Below are positions 25,807 through 35,111 of a stretch of 64,000 nucleotides of DNA, one piece after another (within the stretch, counting starts at the first letter, position 1; each line of letters begins with the position of its first letter). The notes beneath the pieces were generated by a model, which saw only the letters and a list, made by a program, of their open reading frames with translations, made no database searches and had not been told where the DNA came from. The DNA comes from Camillea tinctor. Taxonomy: Eukaryota; Ascomycota; Sordariomycetes; Xylariales; Xylariaceae. The DNA lies in assembly GCA_022578605.1 (NCBI GenBank), contig MU394090.1, positions 1 through 64,000 of the forward strand. The letters are read 5' to 3'. The translations under genes were made by a program, and so were the position numbers.

Positions 25807-27062
25807 GGTAGATAAAATCGTACAAAGTTTACATAATGAGCTCTAGATTTGCCTGAGTCGTTAGGGGTCAAGAAGGAATAAAACCATCGAAGGTTCTTCA
25901 GAAGATGTTTAGGTTAAATGGAAGATGCATGCCCAATGATTATGGTCACATTTTCGCGACCTGATTTTCTTAGCTTGCTCCTCAAAGTCAAGGAATGACG
26001 AATATAATTGGTCTAGCTACCTAGGTATTCAACTACCTAGCAGCCTAGGTAACTACTGCACTTGCTACTACCTGATCCGTCGACGCAATGATATTATATG
26101 GTCTAGCGCGAGAAACACCTCTTTTTCAAGCCCCTGCCTGATTGCTTTACCTCTCACGAGTTTATAACTGTAAGATGCTACACCTCCGTATGGAAGGGAG
26201 GCTTGCATATATATACCCACAACATGCCGCTAAACTATGCCTGGCTGGTCAGCCAACGCAAAGATCTCCATATAGTGGTCGAGCATAACCTTGTGATCGA
26301 TAGCGTTACGTGGCAGGAGTGGATGGAGATCATGAGCTTAACGCTTGATTTAAAGGTCTTAGCGAAAGTCAACCTGCGGGTATAGAAAGCTTCGCCTAAC
26401 TCGACTTAAAATGCTCGCCTGTTGGCTAGCACCAGGTCCATGTCCCCGCAAAAAGATCTTATATGGGTCTACAAGCAGTGTCATATGTACAGTGTTTGAT
26501 AGTCACGATACAAGCTCCAGATAGGTAGAGGAAAGCGTTATTGTTATTGCGCGAAGAACTAAGCTACATAAGTACCTAGATGACCACGCGGAGCAGCTTG
26601 GCTTGTTTATATACAAACAATTCCTTTATTCTGTTTACTAGGCTACAAGATTGGTTTAGCAAGTGTAGAAATGCCGACTCTTTTCTTCAGCTAAGATCAA
26701 TAAATCTCCTCAGCTTCAAGTTATTCTAATTAGATGTGCCATATATAATTCTACTCTTATGCGTGCGGGAGCGTAGGATTAGACATGGTTAGAAAGAAAC
26801 ATTACCGTAACCAAGTGCTAGTGTTGTGGGGACTAGGGGAGCCAGGGACCATATCTCTATGTGTATACATTGCGTTGCTTTGCGTGGTATATTATGTTGG
26901 CAAACAAGAGGGTTTTTTTTTTTTTTTTTTACTTCGCAGTCCGCGTTGCTCATAGTTATCAATACATTCCCTTGCTTGTTTTCATTTATGTTTTCTATAT
27001 AATTAAATAATATCTTCGGTCTCTTCCAGCCTCATACGCTTGAGGCTAGGGGGTCTCTTCTA
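25807..27062. other. Intergenic region upstream of the SesB-NACHT gene
   Basis: This holds the promoter of the minus-strand NLR. A TACCTAGGTA palindrome lies at 26018-26027 with related half-sites just after it. An 18-base T run lies at 26913-26930, and a short inverted repeat (AGCCTCATACGCTTGAGGCT) at about 27029-27048 sits next to the transposon. No gene is supported. Confidence 0.5.
26913..26930. repeat. T18 homopolymer
   Basis: A run of 18 T is seen directly. Its length may be unreliable in short-read assemblies. Confidence 0.85.
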
Positions 27063-27105
27063 AGTCAAGCACACTAGTCACGAACCATCCTAGTCACGAG
27101 CCATT
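27063..27105 (+). repeat. Left terminal inverted repeat with two 16-bp subrepeats
   Basis: Subrepeats lie at 27074-27089 and 27090-27105 and differ by two transitions. Confidence 0.9.
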
Positions 27106-27483
27106 TTCACATATAAAATTAACCATTTTTTTTTCAACTTTTTTATTAAGCAATATATAGGGTTATCATTAAAATGCTGTTTTTTTTATATTTTTAATAT
27201 ATTAAATCTTTTTATATTTTATTTTTCTAATTTTATTTAAAAAAAATTATTTAAAATCTTGCTACTAACAAATTTATTAATAATTTATATAATAAAATGT
27301 TATAACATGTTTATTAATAAATTTATAATAAAATTAAAGCGTTTTTAAAAAAATAAAAAATATTAAAATTAATCTTAATTATTTCTTTATTTAAAAATAC
27401 TTTTATTATATTTATATTATTTAATTTAGCTATGTAGTAGTTATTTGTAAACATAGCATTTTTAACGATTTGTATGGGAATTT

Positions 27484-27526
27484 GGTGGTTCGTAACTAGG
27501 GTGGTTCGTGACTAGTGCGCTTGACT
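27484..27526 (-). repeat. Right terminal inverted repeat with two 16-bp subrepeats
   Basis: Subrepeats lie at 27500-27515 and 27484-27499 (read on the minus strand) and differ by one transition. The match to the left end is in register over all 43 bases. Confidence 0.9.
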
Positions 27527-28785
27527 TATCTCTAGATTTCTGAGAGCGCGCATACTGACCACCATAGATCTTTATATTATATGGGTAGCAGCTGTCTTTG
27601 TCCTAGCGAGAAGAATTCGCAAAACGACCAATATTTCGGCTATGCTAAGCCTATGACTATGTATTCAGCTTCTCACGAAACATTTCTTGGCATTTCGATA
27701 AGCTCGATGTCTCGAGGCCCCATTATTACCCCTGATTTTTAACGATGTGGGTAAGTTATCACACCTGAAAACGGGGATCCTACTTGAGCTAACAGATACT
27801 AATCAAATATCATGGTGGATTTGACAAGTGCAGCTACTAAAAATTGGATATCTGTATGTGTAGTTCTTGCTCTCCTATACATGCGCAGTTCGATATACTT
27901 CTGCCACAACCACAATACCATGTACATATTGTATAAGAGGTAACCACTATTGTGTCACGGCAAACGATCCGTTGTTTTTACGGCAGGGTTCCCGGTTCTC
28001 CTGTGCTGCGGGACGCTATCCGGTATTGATTATGAATTTATGTAGTCAGATTCAATGTTATGACATCAGCTTGCGATGTTATTATGTGAAAATATAATGA
28101 CACAGGTTAGGTAAGTATGTAACCTTACCTGACTTACACATGGATTTGATTTGTGATGTCTAGTCAAGCAAAAACTACGGGTATTTAAGGTACCTATATA
28201 CATGCCCCTGTGCTTGTAAGAGGCAAGTTCGTATTCTATCCTCCCTCCCGGGTCGCACCAACAAGAAAACAGTACTGGCGGTCAAGCCCACTATACGTAT
28301 AATCGGCTAGTGATTGGCCGGCACTTTAATGTTTTTTTTCTCGCTCTATAAATAGCTAAACCTTATCTACGGAGTACGGCACTGTCTGCTATGGGGTTGA
28401 TGCCCCCTTGTCTAAGTAGGTACGTACATACGATATCTTTTCAAATTAGTGCCACATCATTGGACATTGGACCTTGCTTAGACCCCAAATTGAACAACAT
28501 TTTTAACTCGGGGAGGTTTAACATAAATAAACTTATCTTAAGTGACCTGATCAATCTATACTTACGTATATAACCTATTTACTTACATGCCCACCTAGGT
28601 ATTCAACATTCCTAGGGAAGTTGAGTTGATCTGGTCGCATATGGTTTTCCTTGCCGCATCATCAAACATCATTTCAACTTGATTTACTACTCAGTACCTA
28701 CTATCAGCCTTTGTTTAGCTCACACCGTCCTTTGTGCCAAACCCCAACTAGCCCAGTGCTTTTGATCTGGTGTCGAGGCTTCACC
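27527..28785. other. Intergenic region upstream of the L-serine dehydratase gene
   Basis: No gene is supported. A CTCTATAAATAG TATA-like site is at about 28343-28354, with ACCTAGGT at 28593-28600. The dehydratase frame stays open upstream to about 28651, but with no in-frame ATG before 28786. Confidence 0.5.
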
Positions 28786-30951
28786 ATGAACCGTGTAGCC
28801 GTGAAGCACATTGCTCTCCTAGGAGTTGCTGGTAGCAGAGCATCTCGCCATGCGACACTTAGATGGCAGAATATAACATCTCCTGCAAGGCCAATTCTAC
28901 GCGCACCGATAATAAGGGGTTGTCCGCGCGTATTACAATCTCGATACCTCAACACCACCTCATCAAGCTCCGACGGCAACGACGACACGCAAACAGGAAC
29001 ATATAGTGAAGCCGACCACGAACATGCTGTTATTTCAACCTTTGACCTCTTTTCTATCGGCATCGGGCCTTCTTCATCTCACACCGTTGGCCCAATGCGT
29101 GCCGGCAACATCTTCGTGGCTGATCTGATAGAAGCTGGTCTCTTGCATAGAGTGCAGAGGATTCGCATTTCCATCTACGGCAGTCTAGCTCTTACGGGAG
29201 AAGGCCATATGACGCCTTCAGCCTTATTACTAGGCCTAGAGAGTGCTGATGTCGAGTCGGTTGATACGTCCTATGTACCAACCCGGTTTGAACACATCAG
29301 GAAGGAAAAGAAGCTATTCTTAGGTCATGGTCTCCCTGAAGAGAAAGGTAAAGAGATCTCATTTGACTATGAGAAAGATTTCACTTGGGAATGGGGCAGA
29401 AAACTCCCCTTACATAGCAATGGCATGCGTATTACTGTTTTTGACAGTCAGGGGGAGATGATAGCAACCAACGACCTTTTCAGCGTAGGCGGGGGTTTTG
29501 TTGTCAACGGCGCCCTGTCAACTGCTTCTACAGCAGTTTCATCGAACCATCCAGAGGGAAGCGCCCCACCTGCTACCCCTGAATCGCCAACGGAGGGCAC
29601 TGGCAAACATCCTGCTGATCTAGCAGAGAATATGTTCTATAAAGAGATCAGGCGAGCAGATGCTGCAGGTGACCGTAGAACCGGGTCTGAAATAAAGTCC
29701 ATTGATGACCCTACCAACGGAACACCTCAGCTTCAGGACAAGCAAGATGGGGCAAACACCCTTTCAACACTTCCATCTACTACATCTTCTGTAGCGGACT
29801 CTAAGCCCATAGGCACGGAGACCAGCTCCCAGCAACCCAGATACCCCTTCCGTGATGGAAAGAGCCTTCTAGCGCTGTGTAAAAAACACAACCTAACTAT
29901 CGCACAACTGGTATATGAAAATGAAAAGAGTCATGGATATACAGATGAGGAAATCTACCAAAAGCTATATCGAATCTGGGAAGTTATGGATAATAGTATC
30001 CTCGAAGGCGTTCAAGCACCATTGGATACATTACTGCCCGGCTCACTCAAGTTGCACCGAAGAGCACCGGCGTTGTATCAGCGATTAACCAGAGGCCTCT
30101 ATCCTTCTAACCCCCAAAGTCCCGCAACGACTACTGCAAATTCTCAGATAGCTTCTTCAAGCAAGGACAATGATTCCAAGGCCGCCCTCGTCGAGAAAAA
30201 AGTTTCTATGTCCCCTGTACCAACAAAGACAACTCTCAGCTTGAAGAAGACTCCTGGAAAACGAGGACCGCCCCGTATACACGGATCCTTGTACCACCCG
30301 ATATTGCCTTCGCCCCCACGCCGGACCGCATTTCCTGCGATGGACTACTTGACCGTATATGCCATTGCGGTGAACGAGACTAACGCGGCCGGCGGACGTA
30401 TCGTGACTGCTCCAACCAATGGAGCGGCAGGTATCATCCCAGCCGTGCTGAAATACACGGTTGAATTCATCAGCGACGACGTCGAGCGGGACGTGCTCAC
30501 CTTCTTACTGACGGCCGCCGCCATCGGTATGTTGTATAAGCGCGGTGCTACCATATCAGCAGCCGAGGGCGGGTGCATGGCCGAGGTCGGCGTGGCTTGC
30601 TCGATGGCAGCTGGCGCCTTCGCAGCCTGCATGGGCGCAAGCCCAGAAACCATTGAACAGGCTGCTGAGATCGGCATCGAACACAATCTCGGGTTGACGT
30701 GCGACCCTATTGGTGGCCTGGTCCAAGCACCCTGCATCGAGCGCAATGCATTGGGTGCTATCAAGGCGATATCAAGTGCTAACCTCGCTCTCAGCAGCGA
30801 GACTGGTACCCAGAAAGTCAGCCTTGATGACGCCATCCGCGCTATGCGTCTGACAGCTCAGGGCATGAGAAATGAATTCAAGGAGACGAGTCTCAGCGGA
30901 TTGGCGACCAGCGTACCCCTTAATATTCCCGTCAGCGTGCCTGACTGCTGA
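28786..30951 (+). CDS. Iron-sulphur L-serine dehydratase (fused beta and alpha domains)
   Basis: A single exon gives 721 residues from the first in-frame ATG. A basic, Ser/Thr-rich N-terminus (about 1-60) suggests mitochondrial import. The beta domain starts at about 81 with STFDLFSIGIGPSSSHTVGP. The alpha domain holds DGKSLLALCKKHNLTIAQLV, IVTAPTNGAAGIIPAVLKY and the cluster-binding cysteines at 597, 639 and 650. Their spacing (42 and 11) equals that reported for the Legionella enzyme (343, 385, 396). The protein ends in Cys721; in the bacterial enzyme a C-terminal Cys folds into the active site as the fourth ligand. The enzyme converts L-serine to pyruvate and ammonia without PLP. Two Ser/Pro/Thr-rich insertions (about 250-345 and 440-500), absent from bacterial versions, link the domains. 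Confidence 0.93.
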   Translation: MNRVAVKHIALLGVAGSRASRHATLRWQNITSPARPILRAPIIRGCPRVLQSRYLNTTSSSSDGNDDTQTGTYSEADHEHAVISTFDLFSIGIGPSSSHTVGPMRAGNIFVADLIEAGLLHRVQRIRISIYGSLALTGEGHMTPSALLLGLESADVESVDTSYVPTRFEHIRKEKKLFLGHGLPEEKGKEISFDYEKDFTWEWGRKLPLHSNGMRITVFDSQGEMIATNDLFSVGGGFVVNGALSTASTAVSSNHPEGSAPPATPESPTEGTGKHPADLAENMFYKEIRRADAAGDRRTGSEIKSIDDPTNGTPQLQDKQDGANTLSTLPSTTSSVADSKPIGTETSSQQPRYPFRDGKSLLALCKKHNLTIAQLVYENEKSHGYTDEEIYQKLYRIWEVMDNSILEGVQAPLDTLLPGSLKLHRRAPALYQRLTRGLYPSNPQSPATTTANSQIASSSKDNDSKAALVEKKVSMSPVPTKTTLSLKKTPGKRGPPRIHGSLYHPILPSPPRRTAFPAMDYLTVYAIAVNETNAAGGRIVTAPTNGAAGIIPAVLKYTVEFISDDVERDVLTFLLTAAAIGMLYKRGATISAAEGGCMAEVGVACSMAAGAFAACMGASPETIEQAAEIGIEHNLGLTCDPIGGLVQAPCIERNALGAIKAISSANLALSSETGTQKVSLDDAIRAMRLTAQGMRNEFKETSLSGLATSVPLNIPVSVPDC

Positions 30952-31354
30952 TCGGCTGGCTTTCTTTATTTTTCTTCCGCGAAAAGACTCTAAAAATAAT
31001 CTATAAATTTTGGATTTTGGTTGGATAAGGCGTACTATGATAAACTACATTTATTTTTAAAAAGGCAGCTGAACTACTGAAACTATAAAAAAGATTCACA
31101 CATTATGAACATATATGGGGAAGAGGAGTAATAGAAGGCTAGATAGCTAGGCAGGTCTTATTTTTTCTCAGAGCTACACAGAAACGGCCACCTCAGCACA
31201 CAATAGGAGGACTCCTATTCCCAGGTAGTGAGACCACCACAGCATATAATGAAATAAAGTCCTTGCAAGTATCCAAAATAGCTAGATATATCACCAAACC
31301 ACATCCAAGCCGGCTCTCTCACGTCTTCCCCCCCCCCCCCCCCCCTTTGCCCCT
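30952..31354. other. Convergent 3' region with C18 run
   Basis: This is shared 3' flank of the dehydratase (+) and GST (-) genes. An 18-base C run at 31328-31345 lies ten bases past the GST stop codon. Confidence 0.6.
31328..31345. repeat. C18 homopolymer
   Basis: A run of 18 C is seen directly, inside the expected 3' untranslated region of the GST gene. Its length may be unreliable. Confidence 0.85.
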
Positions 31355-32050
31355 TTACTTCTTCGGGCTGAACTTGTCCAACGTGCTCCGCACCGTCTCA
31401 CGCGCAAGCATCTTCTGCAGCCAGGCCTTCAAGTGCGGATACTTGTCCACGTCGTACTCCTCCTTCGTGAGCACCTGGCCCGCGACCTCCTGCCACGGCA
31501 CAAACGCGATATCCACGAACGAGACCCGGCCCCCGACGAACCACGGCCCATCCCCCGCCTCTCCTTGCTTCTCCGCCTCCCGCGCCAGGTGCCCGTCGAT
31601 CACCCCCGACACCCGGTTCACCTCGGCCGCGTACCGCGCCACGGCCAGCGGCACCGGCTCCGGCGCGAACAGCTTGAACCACGCCGCCTGCCCGTAGTAC
31701 GGCCCCTGGCCCGAGGCCTGGAAGTGCAGCCACTGGCGCGCGAGCCAGGCCGCGGGCTGGCCCGCTGCGAAGCTGAGCTTCGCGCCCGTGTCGTACCGCT
31801 CCACGATGTACTCGAGGATCGCGCCCGACTCCCACAGCACGATGCCGGTGTTGGGGTCCTCGATCGCCGGGAGACGCCCGTTCGGGTTCACGGACACGTA
31901 CGGCTCGGACTTGACTTCGGTTATGGCGACCGGGGCGATGGTGTAGGGGACGCTGAGCTCGGAGAGCAGGATGGCGACTTTGCTGGGGTTGATGCCCCAG
32001 TTGCCGTAGAGCTTGATGGGCTTGAGGGTGGAAGTGGTGGAGGAAGACAT
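31355..32050 (-). CDS. Glutathione S-transferase, Ure2p-like
   Basis: A single exon gives 231 residues. The N-terminal thioredoxin-like domain has IKLYGNWGINPSKVAILLSE, then VNPNGRLPAIEDP (cis-Pro) and LWESGAILEYIVERYD (the ES pair that binds the glutathione gamma-glutamyl group). The C-terminal all-helical domain has WLHFQASGQGPYYGQAAWF and VSFVDIAFVPW. This matches the fungal Ure2-like class, which conjugates or reduces electrophiles and peroxides in the cytosol; the Asn/Gln-rich prion domain of yeast Ure2 is absent. The coding sequence is strikingly GC-rich at third positions (runs of CGC, GCC and CTC-type codons) compared with its neighbours, which leaves long meaningless open frames on the opposite strand. 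Confidence 0.95.
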   Translation of the reverse strand: MSSSTTSTLKPIKLYGNWGINPSKVAILLSELSVPYTIAPVAITEVKSEPYVSVNPNGRLPAIEDPNTGIVLWESGAILEYIVERYDTGAKLSFAAGQPAAWLARQWLHFQASGQGPYYGQAAWFKLFAPEPVPLAVARYAAEVNRVSGVIDGHLAREAEKQGEAGDGPWFVGGRVSFVDIAFVPWQEVAGQVLTKEEYDVDKYPHLKAWLQKMLARETVRSTLDKFSPKK

Positions 32051-35000
32051 TGTGGTGATGATGCTTTTGGAAAGTCCTTGGTTGGAAGGTTTACTTTTCT
32101 TGTGGGATGGGTGCTTGTACTAGTTGATGATGGGACTTGAGATGTTGATGTGAGCTAGGAGGATGGGTATAGATTATCTTTGTTCTACGGACATCATGGT
32201 CGTTATTTATACACATTCTCTACTTGTGAGTAGCTACTATTCCTATGCCATGACCCTAGCATAGGACTACCATGACCTTCGAGGTCTCCTCAAAACAGAC
32301 AGATTTCCTGTATTGGTAAGTTTGCGATCCTCTGACTGATCCTAGTTGTGGTCTCATTTGTAATCAGGAGTATGGGGATCAGAGAAAGAGAGACAGAGGC
32401 TGAAGCTGAATCGCGAATAATTGCGTAAGCGAATTGATAATCTACACCATCAACCATGTAAGCGGATAGTTTAGTTACTCTTGCTACAACCTGCCTAAGG
32501 CCAGTTCCAGTATAGCGTGGGCTGCGAATACACACCTTGCTTGGTAGAGTGGAAAGGGGGAGGAAGTGTGGAGAGAAAATGGAAATGGAAATAAGCTTAA
32601 CACCAGGACGGAAAATATCAGGTTAGGACCATGAGGCTGAAGTTTGAGGCTATTCGGAAGATCATACTCAATCTTGTGTCACGGAGATAGGACAATTTGG
32701 CATGATTAACCCCAGATGGGGTTTGGCTGTGCCGCAGGGTATCTTTTCTTTGTTCCTAAATAGGATTTCATTCGTCGCAGTTGGTGATCCTTCGAATGTG
32801 TAAGTCCTTAATGGGGCTAGCCACCACGAAGAAAGAAAAATATTTCAATACACTTCAAATAATTTAAATATATTTCAGCTCTTTCACCATATTCCGTCAA
32901 GTTGTGATGTTTATTAAGGTCCATATTTCCAGCAACTGTTGCTCTTACTATCACCGTATCCAATGATATTTGAACAGCAGTTTTCCTCGTTCTTAGCATT
33001 ATCTTAACATAATACCACCAACCCAACACCTCAGGCAGGACTAAACCAGGACTGCATGAGAGGTTATGGCACCAGGTGTCAGATACCTACATATACGAGC
33101 ATGTTTGTATGTGATAAACTTCAGCGTCTCTTGGATGCTGCAAATGGCAAGTGCGTGTATTGTGGAATGTCAGGGGTTGGGTCAGAGATACAAGAAACAA
33201 AGAAAGTGTTTTCATGTATATGGGAGGGTAACACATGTAGTTGTTGTTATAGGTTGCTTGTGTAACCTAGATATGTACATACATACCTAAATACATGGGA
33301 AGTTATGTAAAAACAAATGCAGTGTCATAGTTACAGCCTCTCTTGTATATATACAGTAAACAAATAGCAAGGCAAAAGTTTCTAGCCCAAGTGCATGACG
33401 TGGTCACTTTTCATTACACCCTGTTACAGCTTAATAGTGATCGTGAGAGATAAGGGGGAATAGGGGTTAAAGGAGGCATATAGTAATGGAAGATATAGGG
33501 AGATATGCTCATTAAATCTGAGTGTTGAAAGTCTATTTTACATTATTGGGTAGGGCTATTGTGTATATATATAACTCAAATAGCAAAATTAGCTCAGTTA
33601 CTTTTGCAATAGGTACCTAGGTAGGCACTTGGGTAATAATTTGTTATAACACGGGGTCTGTCATCATATATCTATGGGCAAACATTGAAAACAACCTCTA
33701 AGGCTGTACACATGTACATATACACGTACATGTATGTGGGGTTCTTTCAATACACACCTATGTATTTACTTATTTTCAATAAGTACCTTCCTGTACCATG
33801 TAGGTATGGTATATCTAGATAGGGGTTGCTGTGGTGAGAGACGCGATCTTATCCGATTTTCTTCCACCGCGTGATTTTTTGATAAAAACATTTAAGAAGT
33901 GAAATCATTCTTGCACTGTTAAATGCACAGATTGGCTGCACCTTACATTTGAACAGCATGTTTGTTTGTTTTTCTCCTTTCCCCTTTCTACCTGTCCCAT
34001 CCTCCTTCTCTTTTTCCCTCTTTGATCCCTCTCCTTACATCTCCTTCAACCACCATCACCACCGTAAGGTTCCACCTCACTCTCTTCACACTGACACGTC
34101 CTCACTGATGTTAAATTACCCACATACGTTGTGGTAAGTATTCATAATGCAGTGTAACTTTATTTTTCTGCTGGTCAATTTTTTTAGTCCTCAAGAACCA
34201 CCAGCAGATATTGCGGCTCTTCTTGGTACACCTTGAGGTGCGATGGCTAACACATTGTTTAAAACATATGCTAATTATTTATCTGTTTCACTCACAAGAC
34301 GTCCTTGGGCTCTAGAGAATCTAGAGATATCCTGCACTATATAGTCAAACCACTATTCTAAGTGACTCGTTGTCAGGATCATATTGAAAATCTCCTACAT
34401 GCCCTCTCTTTAGTCAATAATGGCAGGTCCTGGTATGCAGTGCAGAGGAACTATGGAGTACTTGAAATTATGCCAGCGAAAGCCACGGTTGAAGGAATCA
34501 AGAACTACACTGTTGTTTCGCTTCCGGTATTTGAGCCTGGGTGACAGCATGAGAGCCAGAACTAAAGATACATGGGCAAACAGCCCTCCTTCCCCTCTAT
34601 AATCCCCCCATTCTTCCCGAGTACCTTTGTACCTCAAATTCGTATCGTAGTAAGTTTCTATTGGATAATACAGGTTGTTGTTGCAACTAACCACTTCGTT
34701 TAGGGATACTCGGCGACTATAGACATGTGCAAAAGACATGTCCTTTTCAGGTCATCGTAGTCATCGTACTAGTCCGAGGGCTTTTCGAGTGCTTGTTGGA
34801 AGAATTCCACTTGTATTCCACCTTACCGAACTTCTAATAATTCACCTCATAACCATTCACTGCAACTTTGCACTGATTTGTTCTCCTCAACCATTCACCT
34901 TTCTTTACGATCATATATACATCTCATATCCCGCATCCCTTCCTTCTCCCATTTCTCTCTCCCGTGTCACGCGACATATCATCATAACTTCATAATAATA

Positions 35001-35111
35001 CCCTCTTTTTGAAGGGGAAAAAAAACCAACTTTCTCCCTGTCTCATCTCGAAACCCATACCTACCAGCAGCATTCATCCAACAAGGGGTAGATCCATCCT
35101 ATCAACCCGAC
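32051..35111. other. Intergenic region, GST promoter and leader of the lyase-like gene
   Basis: No gene is supported over 3 kb. A TACCTAGGTA palindrome lies at 33614-33623. Pyrimidine-rich tracts (33966-34080 and 34885-35060) and a GTAAGG donor-like site at about 34063 are consistent with a long, possibly spliced 5' leader for the gene at 35112, but this is inference. Confidence 0.45.

Larger units (their letters stand above)
27063..27526. mobile_element. Non-autonomous TIR DNA transposon (Fot1/pogo-like ends), RIP-mutated
   Basis: The element is 464 bp long, flanked by TA on both sides (27061-27062 and 27527-27528), the target duplication of Tc1/mariner elements. It has 43-bp terminal inverted repeats beginning AGTCAAGC. 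Each is an 11-bp end followed by two 16-bp tandem units of the form CTAGTCACGAACCAYC. The two ends differ at about six positions and every difference is a transition. The inside (27106-27483) is extremely AT-rich with no coding frame, like the large block at the left edge. The AGTCAAGC ends recall Fot1-type elements as I remember them; this should be checked. It looks like an immobile, mutated, MITE-sized copy. Confidence 0.88.

Noticed and set aside
31433..32140. Long plus-strand frame of about 235 codons opposite the GST gene
   Set aside because: It is Arg/Pro/His-rich and exists only because the GST uses GC-ending codons; no family blocks.
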